Shown: positions 13,150 through 25,530 of the stretch, one piece after another
How positions within the stretch are numbered: the first letter of the stretch is position 1
How the letters are laid out: each line of letters starts with the position of its first letter
NCBI GenBank assembly: GCA_949316235.1
Contig: OX438743.1
Location: 30,535,242 to 30,599,241, forward strand
DNA: 64,000 nucleotides
Origin: Oegoconia quadripuncta
Lineage: Eukaryota; Arthropoda; Insecta; Lepidoptera; Autostichidae
Direction of reading: 5' to 3'
Made by a program: the position numbers and the translations under genes
The notes under the pieces: model-generated
Told to the model about the DNA's origin: nothing
Database searches by the model: none
The model's input: only the letters and a program-made list of their open reading frames with translations

Positions 13150-13400
13150 TAGAAATTCCTGAATAGACTCCGGACCCACGTCGGCTGATGCAAGGATAAG
13201 CTGAGTAGGTGGGGCTATGTCGGCGGAACAAGCAGCCGATGTGAGTGCGGTGCGTCCCCGCAAACTATGGCACATCTCCTTACAAGCCAAACGTACTCAG
13301 GCACTGTGCACGCTTGAAGATCAATGCCAATGATGATGCTGTTTGCGCGGCTAACTACTGGGCTTCATTTAAAAAAAATAACACGTTTGTTGCCATCGAC
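13150..13400 (+). mobile_element. Decayed LINE fragment, RT C-terminal tail
   Basis: Contains a CCGGACCCACGTCGGCTGAT-type segment, then CGATGTGAGTGCGGTGCGTC, then a frame reading PQTMAHLL. These match the corresponding part of the fragment at 11206-11672. Frameshifts and stops show it is dead. Confidence 0.58.
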
Positions 13401-14065
13401 ACGGAAAGACGATGGACACTAGACTTCAAGGTTAAACACCCCTCTTTTTATATCGGGGTTTAAACATGACTAAACCTTTTCATAAACAATAAAATTATTC
13501 ATTCCTAATAACACCTTGGACCCATGGTGTATACGATGATATCAACTACATTTTGTTAAACCAATCGGCTGATAACATCGTTCTTTTGCTAAAAGTAAAA
13601 CTATTTTCTCTCCTTTGAATAGCCTTAAAGTTTCTAAATTAAATCAAGAAACATGGAATATTTAAAATTCCATTGAAGTATGAAGAATAAATTTTTAATA
13701 AAGTGTGAAATAATAAACAGGCTCTTTACAGCGGAGCGATAAATTTTTAAAGCAATTACGGTAAGCTTTCTTTTTACTTTTTTTCGAGGTGAATTTAATA
13801 AAAGAAATGGCGTTTGTGCAATGTTATTTACAACATGACTTACTATGACAAATTAGGTGACAATGTTTTTTTTAACAGTAGATATCAATTACATTATAAG
13901 TAGTCAGATGATTTCTTCACAGATTATGTGGTGTTGTATCATGAACCTGACAATAAGAAATTTAAAAGTGTCCTTGTATATACGGAACTTTACGTGCGCG
14001 AATCCGCATAGCACTTAGCCGAGGTTTGGAAATTGTATATTTTTTAAAGTCAAATCTACAATTTG
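13401..14065. other. Intergenic, nothing recognised
   Basis: AT-rich, no supported gene or repeat. Confidence 0.35.
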
Positions 14066-14180
14066 TTGGACATACCGGGAAATTGACATTTTGGGAAATT
14101 GACATTCTGGGATATGGACGTTCCGGGAAATAGACGTTTTGAACCCGTTGGACATTTTGGGAATTAGACATTCTGAACCT
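14066..14180. repeat. Degenerate ~16-bp minisatellite, block 1
   Basis: Units of the type GGACATTTTGGGAAAT recur head to tail with substitutions (GACATACCGGGAAATT, GACATTCTGGGATATG, GACGTTCCGGGAAATA and similar). A second block of the same unit lies at 14326-14480. Confidence 0.75.
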
Positions 14181-14325
14181 AGACGACACCTGTGTGCCAA
14201 TCGCGGTATAGATATTACTAGTAGCAGTTGTCTTCCACAGCGACTAGCCATAGTCGCCATAGACACCTCATATGAGACCCCATGCCTTTGTAGTAATAGG
14301 ATAAGTTTACGTTAGTTTCTGAGAA

Positions 14326-14480
14326 TTTGACATTTTGGGAATAGGACATTCCAGGAAATGGACATTCTGAGAAATGGGTACTTTGGGATATGGAAACTCT
14401 GAGAAATGGATGTTCAAGAATGTTTTGGGAGATGGACGTTCCAGGAACACTGCGTCCGTTGGATATTTTGGGAATTGAAC
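14326..14480. repeat. Degenerate ~16-bp minisatellite, block 2
   Basis: Same unit as block 1 and the same orientation, separated from it by about 145 bp of non-repetitive sequence. The two blocks around one core suggest a single element with internal minisatellites, but its ends were not found. Confidence 0.7.
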
Positions 14481-15140
14481 ATTCTCTGCCTTCTCCTACG
14501 ATAAGCAGGCGTGACTTTAGTATGTATTGTGAACCTAGATGATTTTAAAATATACGCATATAGTGTACATTGAATATACATATAGATACATGTGTGTGGA
14601 CGGAAATGTGTAGCTCTTTTCTTTAAAACGTAGAAAACCATTCTTGTTTAGGCGTTTCAGGGTTTAATATATAAAGCAGGACCTTTTCACTAAATCCGTT
14701 CAAATTACTTTTGGAGTAAACTTGAGGGCACGCAGTGAATTTAAAAGGTGGATTTAATTTGTTAGCGACCTTTTAGAAAGGGGTCACTTCAAAAGTAATT
14801 GCCACATCTTAAGCTTTCTTTTCGTTAACATTAAATTCACTTGCTGTAATCATGGCTCTTTTTCGGTTCTGAATCAAAATAAAGCGCCCATGCAAATTCA
14901 CATAAACCGTACATAATTGTAAAATTTAATATTGTTATTTACTATACATAATTAAATAGAGTATAATATGATTTATAGAATAGAGGACAAAAATATAAAT
15001 ATAATACAAAACCATACTAAAAGAGAAAAAAAAGAGGGACCCAGGAACATACATTCACGCTATGGATAGAGCACATGTTCCAGGTCACTGCTTTAAGGTA
15101 GGCCAGAAGGCTAGGGACCACGTTGAATAGCCAGACTTAC
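14481..15140. other. Intergenic, nothing recognised
   Basis: No supported gene or repeat; AT-rich. Confidence 0.35.
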
Positions 15141-15182
15141 AACTGGCCCAGGCTGGCTCAGGCTGGCCCAGGCTGGCCCAGG
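15141..15182. repeat. 10-bp GC-rich tandem repeat
   Basis: About four copies of GGCTGGCCCA in an otherwise AT-rich context, with one T/C variant. Confidence 0.85.
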
Positions 15183-15402
15183 TAGCTGCCATCCCGCTGA
15201 TAACCCGATACTTCGACTAGATGCGACGCCAACTCTTGATATACTATAGGTATTGTTACCATGAAATAATATTTTATGTACTTAAGTAAAAATAACACAG
15301 GTATGTCTGGGGTCTAAGGTCGTAAAGCATAAAGTGCGACTTATCAGAAGACGCAAAAAACGGGGAAAAAATATTTTGAATCTAGCATTTTCGTTTGCTA
15401 AG

Positions 15403-15451
15403 CTTCTTAGGTTTTATTTAAATACTGGTAATTTAAATAAAACCTAAGAAG
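15403..15451. repeat. Perfect 21-bp inverted repeat, 7-nt loop
   Basis: Arms 15403-15423 and 15431-15451 are exact reverse complements (left arm begins CTTCTTAGGTTTTATTTAAA). The spacer is ACTGGTA. No element ends or coding context explain it. Confidence 0.9.
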
Positions 15452-15639
15452 TGATAGGAATTTATGGTATTTTCTAAGAAAAACTGCCGTAGTGCTGTAT
15501 TTACTAACAATAATGTTTCCTTTACTAGCATAAAACTATAAAAAAATAACCTTTACACCCTTCAAATTTATATTCTACATACTCGTATCGTATCGTAAAT
15601 CACATTTCAGGACCAAACTACAAAATTTCGATTTCTTCC

Positions 15640-16255
15640 GCGCCTGCGTAGAATAACTTTATCGCGGAAATTTGTTTATGCCGCGGGAACTACTTACTCA
15701 CTTTAAAATAAATAAAATAAAATAAAACTTCTTTAATTCAGACTTTGGGTCCATATTTTGTTAGTAACAATTTACCCTTAACCTATGTTAGTTTTTATTT
15801 TTCATTTTACAAAAATGCGCAAACTTCGATGCTGTGACATCCAGTGCTTTGTGTAGCGACTGTCCAGCCTATCAGCAATGACTGTCAGGAGGCTGTTGGT
15901 GCTGCCGCGCAGCCTGTGCAGCGCCGCGGCAGCACGTGCGCGGAGCACGGCGTGAAAGCCATCTACTCGCGCGTCCGCGAACATGCCCGAGGCGCTACAC
16001 CAGCGCGGCAGCCCCAGCAGCGCTCTGAATGCATTATTATATTGTACCCAGAGGGCGCTTAGCGATTTTTTCCAATAATCAGTCCACTTTATCGGGATAA
16101 AAATATCCTATGTAAAACACACTCTATTGGGATAAAAAATATCCTGTCTTAATCCAGGGTATATTTTCATCCAAATCCGTTCATCCGTTTCGCCGTGATT
16201 GAGCAATAAACAAACAAACAAAAACCCTAATTTTCGCATTTATTATTATGAATCC
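15640..16255 (-). mobile_element. Helitron-like remnant, interrupted
   Basis: The pieces around 15645-15705 (CTGCGTAGAATAACTTTATC, GCGGGAACT) and 16080-16250 (CTTTATCGGGATAAAAATAT, TTCATCCAAATCCGTTCATC, TTTCGCATTTATTATTATGA) match the element at 45605-45842. About 370 bp in between (15706-16078) is foreign to that family and begins with an AAATAAAATAAAA-rich tract, suggesting a later insertion. Helitron assignment rests on the 3' hairpin plus CTAG terminus of the 45.6-kb copy. Confidence 0.5.
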
Positions 16256-17327
16256 TGTTTAATTTATTATTATTCTCACAATATAATTATAGTTATTACA
16301 GGATAAATGATTATTTAAGCGATAAGGGACCAAAGTGTTCGCTGAATTCCAAGTCGAGTTAACCACGATTATGTTAATTGCTTTTGTTATATCCGTATAA
16401 TACCACATCTGGTGTGGCGCGGCCAGATAGTATGTCTTCTAGCCACGTCACATGTTTCATTTATTATATCATGATTACGATAGTACCTATTTCCCTGTTT
16501 TAGTACAAAAACTAACAAAATTACAAAGATATTTGTGTCTACTTAAATTTGAAATAGCGAGCATGGCCTGGCGAGGTAGCATCATAAGCAATATCGCCAT
16601 TTCTCTCATGAGAGAGTCCTATACTATGTTATTCCTAAATTAATAAACGAAGGTAGGTATTTGTAATGTAGTTTTTAAATTGAAGCCAACCCCTAGACAT
16701 TTTCACGTCAAACAGTGAACTCTAAAGGAAAAATAAACGTAGATTCAAGCACTCAAACGAAACCCCGTGAGGTAGTGTTTAATTAAATAGAACCACGACT
16801 GAAACCTCTCGCCGGCCGTGAGACACGTAATATTTCATCCTTTTTTTTATCCTGTTGACCTGTTAAGGTTGTCGCGACGTGAATAGAATGGGAAATCGCG
16901 GCGCAATCAGTTGCGGTTGCGGCATATTTAATCATAAACTGAGAATTACTGAAATGTAGTGATTTTCAAATAAATTCAATGTCAGTCTGTGATATACGAC
17001 TTTCAATACTTTGTAGATACAAATACAAAATCACAAAGCTGATTTACTTTTAACAAGAAACATTGACGCCGCCTCCCACATAATTTTTCACATAATTTTC
17101 CAAAGATTTCCTATTAGAGATATTCCATGTGCCATGGGTGAAACGCATTAAGCAAAGTGTTTTACTTGACTATGGTGAAGCAAAAAAAGGCTTATGATTT
17201 TAATAGTGTGTAGGTACAGATGCCAGCTGAGGCATCAAGAGATTCCTGTTTTTTGATCGAGTGTTATTGTAGATCACAGGTTCATTAAATTGTTGTCTAA
17301 TTTACCTTTCTAATCTAATGTAACTAT
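16256..17327. other. Intergenic, nothing recognised
   Basis: No supported gene, tRNA-like box or repeat partner was seen. Confidence 0.35.
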
Positions 17328-17545
17328 ATTATAAATGCGAAAGTTTGGATGTTTGTTTATTTGTTTGTTGCTCAATGACGGCGAAACGGATTAAGAGATT
17401 TGGATGAAAATTTGGTATATAGGTAGAACATACCCTCGAATAAGACATAGGATACCTTTATCCCGATAAAATGAGAAGTTCCCGCGGGATAAACAAATTT
17501 CCGCGCTAAAATTAATTCCATGCATGCGAAGCTGTAGGCTATAAA
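17328..17545 (+). mobile_element. Helitron-like fragment
   Basis: Starts ATTATAAATGCGAAAGTTTG, then CGGCGAAACGGATTAAGAGA, then AAGACATAGGATACCTTTAT and TTCCCGCGGGATAAACAAAT. This is the same family as 45605-45842 in the opposite orientation. The 3' hairpin end is eroded. Confidence 0.55.
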
Positions 17546-18085
17546 AGTATATTATAAAAAGTTTATTAAAATGTGACAAATTTTAAACTGTTCTTCTGTA
17601 GTGCACTTACTAAATCATTGGTTACAAGGTTTTACACAAAATTTAATTCGACCAATTCGTTTAAAAGACTTTGAAGTTTGTATGAAATAGCGTTTGGAAT
17701 ACACCCTCGAGGCAAAGGAAATTTAAGAAGACTTCTGAAGTGGTTGCCTTCTGCTCAAAATATATTTATCGTTTGTATAATTAGCCATTATGGAGTCCCT
17801 TTTTCCTGAGAATGTAATTAATTTACAATTATGTACCAAGGGCTGCACAAAGCCTTATTAAATAAAATGTTCAACGACTGCCTCGACCCTAATTTATGGC
17901 AATTTCCTTTTTTAGACGAATGTTTAATTATTGAACATTTAATAAACCAAATTTTAGATATTCATTTCCTTCTTTTTGTACCTGTTTGATCTTAGAAGTA
18001 AGTATTGAAACCATTATACGTCAAATACAGTTGTTAACCTAATTTACCTTCGTCTAACAAAATTATAATTTTACTAACTACATAC
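17546..18085. other. Intergenic, nothing recognised
   Basis: AT-rich; no supported features. Confidence 0.35.
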
Positions 18086-18335
18086 ACGCATAACGTCACG
18101 ACCTTTATCCCAAATGGGGTGGTCAGAGATATCCCAAACATTAGCGTTTGAATGTTGCAACCATTAAAAGTTTAACGCTTGAAACAAACTCGACGGTTCA
18201 GCTTTCGTAATATGCCGAAATGAACACGTGACAGAGGATGAGCCCATCGTCATTAAAATGTGCAAGTCTAGAGATGTTTTTTAGTGTAATGAGTCTTAGT
18301 CTTCTTTTTTCTATTCTTTTTACGTGCCGAATGTA
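18086..18335. repeat. Dispersed repeat X, copy 2
   Basis: Matches 9046-9325 in the same orientation: CATAACGTCACGACCTTTAT, GTGGTCAGAGATATCCCAA, and the end TTTTTACGTGCCGAA. No coding capacity was seen. Confidence 0.55.
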
Positions 18336-19365
18336 CCACAAATATAATTATGGAGACTGAATGACTGAGTAGACAAAAGTCGAACGAAAAACTGGACGAC
18401 AGCGGACGGGCGAGGCGGCGGCGGAGCGGCGACTAATGTATTTGATAACTTTGTATTTTTATATGTACTTATCATTTCAGTAAAAAGCAGATTGAGTCAG
18501 CGTGTACACTTACCCAAAAAATCGTTGTGACTGTGCACGAATATTTCTCAACTTTCAAGCTCGCTTGTCTCAAGCTCTTCATAATCCAACCGCCTCCGAA
18601 CGCCGTATTGATGCCGAAGTGAATATAAAATGTTCGATCATGATCTCGGAGATCTCCACCACCCCATCATTCACCCACGGAGCAGAGTTTATCCCTTAGA
18701 TTTGAATTTTTAATAAAGCCTCGCGTGCGTCGCCACCGAGCCCTCCGAGCGAAATATTCATCAAATATGCAGTTAACAGTGCTCTTTCGGGAGATTGAAC
18801 GGTAACAGTGTAATAATGAAGATACATTTAAATATACTTTGTGGTGAACTGAAATTGAAGTAGGAAATTGTTGAAATTATTTGTCATGGAATGCGAACGA
18901 ATTTTATTAAATATTCCTATGATCTATAAACTGCCGTTCAAGCTGTCACACAAATCAAATACCAAAATCATAACGTACGGATGTTGTGTTTGACGCCGTT
19001 GTATGTGTGCAGTCTTTATTTTTTTTTTATTTTATTTATTTATTTAGGCTCACCAACAATTGTTACATCAGTACATAGTCCATCTAACAATTAAGGTAGC
19101 TGGTATTAAATTTAAATGTACAACCTTTTATAGGTGAACACATCATGCCGAAAACTTTAAAATAAAATAACAGTAAAACAAACACTTATTTAACCTAAAT
19201 TTACCTCTACTTTGCTTTGATTGGTTGAGCAGTTTCGTGCCAATTTGCGGTGATAAGGTAGTGAAAATAATAACTAGAGAGTAATATATTATGTCTGTTG
19301 TTGAGGGAATGTTCAAAGTATAAACAAGGGTCTATATTAAAACGCATACATTAAATACTCCTATT
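18336..19365. other. Intergenic with a GC-rich patch and a T-rich tract
   Basis: A GC-rich patch at 18400-18435 (GAGGCGGCGGCGGAGCGGCG) has no supported frame. At 19018-19050 a T-rich (TTTA)n tract precedes sequence resembling a minus-strand LINE 3' UTR. Nothing else was recognised. Confidence 0.35.
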
Positions 19366-19830
19366 TTTAACTCGCACAACATAATCCGCATAATTTTAAA
19401 ACCGCATAATCTTAATGTGCATAATATTAATATTCATAACAATAACAAAGCATAAATTTAATAAGTATAATGTTAGTTAGTTTTCATACTCATGAAAAAT
19501 TCGAAATTAAAAGCTAACCAACAGTGTCGGGGTGCTCCGACCCATCTTGCTCGCTCGCCACAAAATGATGAGCAAGTTTTGTACAGCCTTAAATAACTAT
19601 GTATGGGCACTCGGTAATATGTTATGTAAATTGATTTTATAAATATTAAAGTTATACTAGATAATGATATGCACATTTATATTATGCAGTTTTATTATTA
19701 TGCAGTTTTTGTATTATGTGATTTTATTATTAGGCGGATTTAATATTATGCGCATTTGCGTTATGCCAAGTCTGTTATGCGGATTTATATTAGGACAATT
19801 AGATTATGCCAATTAAAGAACACCCTATAA
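19366..19830. repeat. Inverted blocks of CGCATAAT-type minisatellite
   Basis: Left block (about 19366-19450) has CGCATAAT/GTGCATAATATTAA units. Right block (about 19675-19830) has the complementary ATTATGC(A/G)... units (ATTATGCAGTTTTATT, ATTATGCGCATTTGCG). The arrangement is an inverted, degenerate repeat around a ~225-bp core, as in a foldback element. Confidence 0.55.
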
Positions 19831-20790
19831 ACAATGGTATGTTATCTAAGTATTGAGGCTACTACTAATGGTTTTGTAAAACCTATCCGGATATATCTCC
19901 ATAATGCGTGATCCGAGTTGAGAACTCTTTTTTGTATTAAAGACTAAACGAGCAGCTTGTTAGCCATGTTTGATGGCAACTTTAGCTTTATACACAGTTG
20001 ATTTGATTTATCTGGATGATATCATCATTTGTTTTTACCGTGGTTTCCTAATTTTCAATGTATAGTTATTACCCCTTTCTACAGAAAAGAACTAGGTACA
20101 TGAGAGCGTAGCCGTGGGTAAAACTATTTAAAATAAAGGATACATATATCTACTCTGTACTTTAAAACAATTAATAAAGCGTAGTTTCACGGTGAACGCC
20201 AAAGAAATATGAGCTTAGTTCGCGAGAAGCCGGATTCCACCACAGTCCGGTCTAGAACTTTAATCACCGCTTAATTAAACTGGAGTAGTTCGCACGTGAC
20301 CACCCATTGCGCTTGGAAGCCTCATGCCTGGCTGCTATCTCAACAGGAGGCGGGATTATGTTCATATTGTAGCAATTTTTACGAAACAGAAAACTATTTC
20401 TGGCGAAATATAATGACAAAACTTTATTTTTTAGTGATACATAGAAAGGGCACACTGAAATTGTTATTATTTTATTTTTACGAAATGGCAAGCATACAAA
20501 AATATTTCGGAAATTTTGTTAGATAACTTTAACGTTGAAAATATTTTTCGATCGCTTCAGTATAGGCCCCCCCAATTTCGCTGAGAGTATGAAATCGTCC
20601 TGGTGTCGCGGGTATTGGGGCTACGCTACAAGATGGTGAATTTTTCAAAACGTAATTTTTTTCCTCATGATTTTTTTTTGAGAGGGCGGCAAACGAGCAT
20701 GCGGGTCACCTGCACTACGAACATACACTACGAATAAATAAAGATTATTTCCTTTATGTTACATTTATTAGGGGAAACTGAGTACACTGT
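19831..20790. other. Intergenic; possible LINE end
   Basis: At 20668-20716 a T-run followed by GAGAGGGCGGCAAACGAGCA and GCGGGTCACCTG resembles a common lepidopteran LINE 3' terminus (minus strand). Otherwise nothing was recognised. Confidence 0.35.
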
Positions 20791-20846
20791 GTGTATTATG
20801 TGTAGTCATCTTGTTCACAAGAACAAGATGACTACACGTAAAACAC
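20791..20846. repeat. 26-bp-arm hairpin, 4-nt loop
   Basis: Arms 20801-20816 and 20821-20836 are exact complements (TGTAGTCATCTTGTTC). The pairing extends another 10 bp outward with two mismatches. The loop is ACAA. An RNA from this locus would fold strongly, but no expression evidence is available. Confidence 0.88.
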
Positions 20847-20994
20847 AAGTTTTACGTACAATTAAATGTATGTATGAAATAAATTGTGAAAAAAAAATGT
20901 ACCCGAGGGTCGTGAATAAATCCTATGGATCATTTTGTACAGTGAATATATTTTATATATTTAAACAACATTAATATAATATAATTTACCGTTT

Positions 20995-21190
20995 TATTTA
21001 TTATTTGTAAATCATCGGTAAAGGCGAAAGTCTGTCCGGCTTTAACGCCTAAACTGCTGAACCGGTTATATTAAAATTTAGCAGACAGGTAGCCTCGAAT
21101 ATGCAGTAGAATATCGGGCACTTTTAACCGAGTTCCAAAGTTTGCGATGTAATTCCAGGCGGGCAAAGCCGCGGGCGAATAGCTACATCG
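20995..21190 (+). mobile_element. Helitron-like remnant
   Basis: Contains GGCGAAAGTCTGTCCGGC, then AACTGCTGAACCGGTT, and ends GGGCAAAGCCGCGGGCGAAT followed by AGCTA. The GC-rich hairpin followed by a CTA-type end resembles lepidopteran Helitron 3' ends. Divergent; moderate support. Confidence 0.42.
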
Positions 21191-22369
21191 TATATTGATT
21201 AAAATATCACTTGCTAAATAATCCTTTCACGTACATAACGCGCATGTTCAAGCGGAAATGTATAAACACGAAAGACACACATAAATATAGTAGACGGTAA
21301 TTTTACGCATTATATATCCCGTCCCCGGGCGAAGATGCGGACATTCGTCATCCGACTTCCGAGGGCAACGGACATACGCCATGTTCCCTTATTTTGAAAG
21401 GATGGATAAACCCGTATCCGCTTACAGATTTATTTTGCGCACATAAATTATGTGTAGGACCTCGATTTATTTATTTTTGGGTAGTTATTATTCATACTTA
21501 TGTAGACGGTGATGTTATCACGGTGTATACCTTACATTACCAGATTGACTGGGCGGCTACTTACGTATTTTATAATCTATTTTTGTCCACGCCAGCACCG
21601 TTGTAAACATTCTTGGATTACTTCATGAAGGATAAGAGATCCAGTGAAATTACTTGAATCCTCACGTGACAAAGTATCCGTGTGGCAGTGATCACTTAAC
21701 AGTGCGTACCAACATTGTGCGATCGCGCGATGATTGTTCGTTTGTCATTCTTTCCATCCATAACGAAACTAAATGTAACTACCTACACTAAAATGTTCGC
21801 ATTTCAAAGGAAAGGTAGTGTAAATAAAGCTTGGAGTTAATTAAATTCTCAAACAATTCAAGTCCCGCGGTGGGCGCCATTTCAACATGTACGTAGTACG
21901 TAATAAGAGTAATACTAAAACGGAAATGTGACTTGCATGAAATACGCGCACATTCCTCGCCCAATAAAATTGTTTTAATTAAAAACGTGACTTCACATAA
22001 AATAGGTCACGTTCGTTGCGTTTAGAAAAGTATATTTTACAAAGACTGGACGTTGTTTCTAGCTAAATACAAAGCTATAAAACAAAAATATCGCTTATGT
22101 ATTTAGTATTGCACTATGTTTTGCTGGCCACTTGTGTTTACATGGACACATAGACGATAGTATCAAAAGATGCCATCAAACCAGCTATCAAAGTAAATTT
22201 CTATATTTGCAGCTCCTGCTCAATGGTTTCCGACAATCTCGCCTCCTCAGTCCTCCCATTGTAATTCTTATAAGCTAGCATCAACAGTAGTATTCGACAC
22301 GGTACCCACTTAAAATGGTGCCTTCTATTGCTACCTTCGATTCGGTCTAATTAAAGAAATACAGTATGA
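21191..22369. other. Intergenic, nothing recognised
   Basis: No supported gene or repeat. Confidence 0.35.
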
Positions 22370-22760
22370 GTGTAACTAGGAAAAGAGGATTCCCAATTCC
22401 CTCAGGCAATAAGAGTGTACCCAATGAAATACAAAATGACACTTGAGCCACGATATGGAGAAGCAGATCGATCTAGTTAGGTCTCTTCCTGCGGACGTCG
22501 CGAGCATAACTGCATAGACCGTCAGCATTAACCTGTTGGTGGAATGTAAAAAGTGGAAAAGGCGTATGTCCAACAGTGGTCCTTTATAGGCTGTTGACGT
22601 CTGACGGTCCCATCCCGTAAAAGGCGAGGAAATGTTCGCGAGCATAAAAGCATAGGCCAGTAATGACCCACCGACTCCGTGTGGCGGCTAAGGCACAAAT
22701 TGCGCCCTAAAAAGCAAAGGCATATGTTCAATAGTGATTTATATGTAATACTTTTCAACA
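22370..22760 (+). mobile_element. Decayed RTE-like LINE 3' remnants
   Basis: AAGGCGTATGTCCAACAGTG ... TATAGGCTGTTGACG at 22559-22603 and a second similar motif (AAAGGCATATGTTCAATAGT) near 22717 resemble RTE 3' ends. The preceding 150 bp has weak similarity to an RTE C-terminal coding tail. Heavily decayed. Confidence 0.4.
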
Positions 22761-25100
22761 CGTAAAATCCAACGGTATTTCTTTGAAGAAAACCTTCAAC
22801 CCTAACTTGATAACCATTGGAATTTTCACCCTTACATGGATAACGTCTTTATATCGAGCCGAGCGGGCAATGATACATATTTATCTAACAATATTTATGG
22901 CCGACCTGAAAAAGCACCGCGATTTTCTTGTCTCCTTTCATATTTAAACTTTGGATGCTTTATGGGGGGAAAGATTGCCGAACGGTAAGAGAATGGATAA
23001 CTACCCACAATGTCATGAATAAAAATATAGTTTCCATTTTATTTTTTCGTCACAGCATAAAATCAGTTGTGTAGGAGCGTATTGACATTTTTATTATCTA
23101 CTCTTGACAGATTGTAGTTGTTGTGATGTACATTACTGAATAATAATAAAAACATACAAAGGCTTTGTAGCGATAAGATCATTTGATTGTACATTCTGTG
23201 TAAACTTTAGTTTTTTTCCAAATGTATAATATTAATTTAAATATAATCGAATAAAATTCCAATAGAATATGATTACAAATAAATAATGTGTTTGGAGATG
23301 CTATCTAGGTACTCATATCACTTTTGCTCTTTTAACTTATTATATATGGACCTACATTATAGTGTAATTATATGAGGTAGTTTCACGAAAACTATTGTAT
23401 AACTACATACTTATGCGTTAGTCCTAACCCCCAACGTGAAACGACGGGTGTTATGTGATTGATGGCGTTGTGTGAGTGTGTGTATGTAACCAGAATTTGT
23501 CCGGATGTATTTCATTAATGCCTAGTGCGAATTGAGTGCGGTTTTTACCCGACAGTCCCAAAAAGGAGGGTCATGTTTTTCGAGTGTATGTATATACGTC
23601 CGTTTCTTTGGCGCTACAGCCTAAACGGCTTGACCGATTTCGGAGTGTATGGTGTCGTTTGATTCGTCTTGGTACCCGGAGCGTCATAGGTTTTCATGGT
23701 AAAAAATCCAACATGGCGCCCACAAAATATTTTTAAATACTGAAATAGTTTTGTAATATTTAAGATTAAACTAGGACAAAAGTTCCTAACCATGTTTGAT
23801 GAAAATCGTTTCGGCAAGATAACACAGTTTTCTACATTTTCAATTCATGTCAAAATCTTCCATGCAATGCATGCAACTCACAAATATATCTAAAAAAATG
23901 CGTCTCTTGAAGTGTTACTATCGGAAGTTTTATGGCAGATGTTCGCATATAAGCAGGCCCCTTTTTACTATGTTTATGCCTATCCTATCAGACGAGGGTT
24001 TAGCCTATATGGACCCAGTTAAGCCCACATCACATACAAATTTGTCCTGTGACGAGATATTATCAAAAAACTAGGACCCTTCGGACAGCGGTTCGATCAA
24101 TCGGCTCGTTTATCAAAAAATACGAAAGGGTGTTTCGGGGAAAATAGGTGGCCCTTTAAGGGAAGTCCTTGCGATAAATATTTTCGAATGTTTTGCTTAT
24201 ATTAAGATGGTCTGCAATAAACAGATCGATAGGGAAGGTCCAAGTATCGAGCAGAGGACGATCACAAGTAATTATCATCAAATGGTGTTGATAAATACAT
24301 AGATGACTTCATCATTACCAGCCTATCGTCCAGAGTGTTTGACATAATCAATCAATCAAATGCCCACGCTTTATTGTTTATACCTGTGATTTTTTTTATC
24401 GTAAGAAAAAAATAGGGCATATTAGGTACCTAAGTGAAATAGTTGTTATTACCATATAGGTAATTTTTGCCGGCCGAATTGCTAATATCCTATTTAACCA
24501 ATCTGATGAATAACAAGTGCTTTACTTATACTATAAAGTACAAAACACTCTTTGGTGAAAAACAGAAAAGAAAAACAAATTTTCATACCCTTAACCCGTA
24601 AAGTTGGGTGATACAACCTGACGGGAAGCAGGTGGACAGCTAAGAGGGTCGATGAATTACCTCGAGGACAGATGTGTACCGACATATCGTCGGCTTTTTA
24701 ATGGAACGCCCAACTTTTACACTCTGGGTCACAGAACAAAAACAACACTTCTATGTTTTGTTTAGAATTTAAAAATATTGAGATTCCAAACAGTGAAATT
24801 ATTTCTCAAGAGGACAACGGATTCCTTTCAAAATGTTGTTTCGTAAAATAAGTAGGGTCGTATTAAAACTAACTTCGTAGTATTGTGTATCAGTTTCAGT
24901 TTGACGTGAAACAATGATATGCTTATTGCTGAGTCGGTTTCTAATATCATAGAAGCGTGTCATAGGGTTCTGGTGTGTAATCTGCAAAATGCCTAATGTA
25001 CAAAATGTCCTTTTTTTGTAAATACCGTTAGTCTTGTCTAACGCCAAAAGTGACACCTTTTACTCCTCTACATTTTAGCATAAGTTTCATGAAAATGGTG
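22761..25100. other. Intergenic, mostly unrecognised repeats
   Basis: At 23535-23735 the text (AGCCTAAACGGCTTGACCGA) has the feel of a dispersed arthropod repeat. At 24385-24445 a sequence (TTATCGTAAGAAAAAAATAG, TAAGTGAAATAG) matches the terminus of the MITE at 54119-54606. No gene was supported. Confidence 0.4.
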
Positions 25101-25222
25101 CAGTAGTAGTTGAATGCCTGAATGAATCTGTTTATTATTCAATAATACATGGCGATTGGCGACGATTCTCCAAAATGACCACACACACTGTTTTACCATC
25201 ACTACACTACCTATACCTAATG
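25101..25222. repeat. Dispersed repeat Y, uninterrupted copy (MITE empty site)
   Basis: Matches the two halves flanking the MITE at 26615-27034: left GTAGTTGAATGCCTGAATGA, right GGCGATTGGCGACGATTCTC. The MITE junction corresponds to the single TA at 25146-25147, so this copy preserves the pre-insertion sequence. Confidence 0.88.
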
Positions 25223-25276
25223 TAACTACTTCCCATATTTTAAAATATTTATTTTAACTTGTACTCTTATTTGACA

Positions 25277-25530
25277 TAGATGAATATGGCATATTTGGTT
25301 GGTGGTAGGGCGTTTTAAATGTCCATCTGGCTAGCTACCACCCACCATCTTATCTAAATCTGCCGCCAAACAGCAATGTTGTTTTATTCCAGTTGTCAGA
25401 GATAAGATAGCCAGTCCCCCAAATAAGATGGGTTTTCCGGGTCAGTACGCTTCCACCATCGGCCTGATCATCACTTACATCAGGTGGGATTGAGGTAAAG
25501 TGCTAAACCGTTGTGCATAAAAAAAATCGT
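25277..25530 (+). mobile_element. SINE family B, 5'-truncated
   Basis: Starts within the body (TTTGGTTGGTGGTAGGGCG) and continues TCTGGCTAGCTACCACCC, GATAAGATAGCCAGTCCC, AGTACGCTTCCACCATCGG, ending GTTGTGCATAAAAAAAA. The tRNA-like head seen at 49388 and 31197 is missing. Confidence 0.8.
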
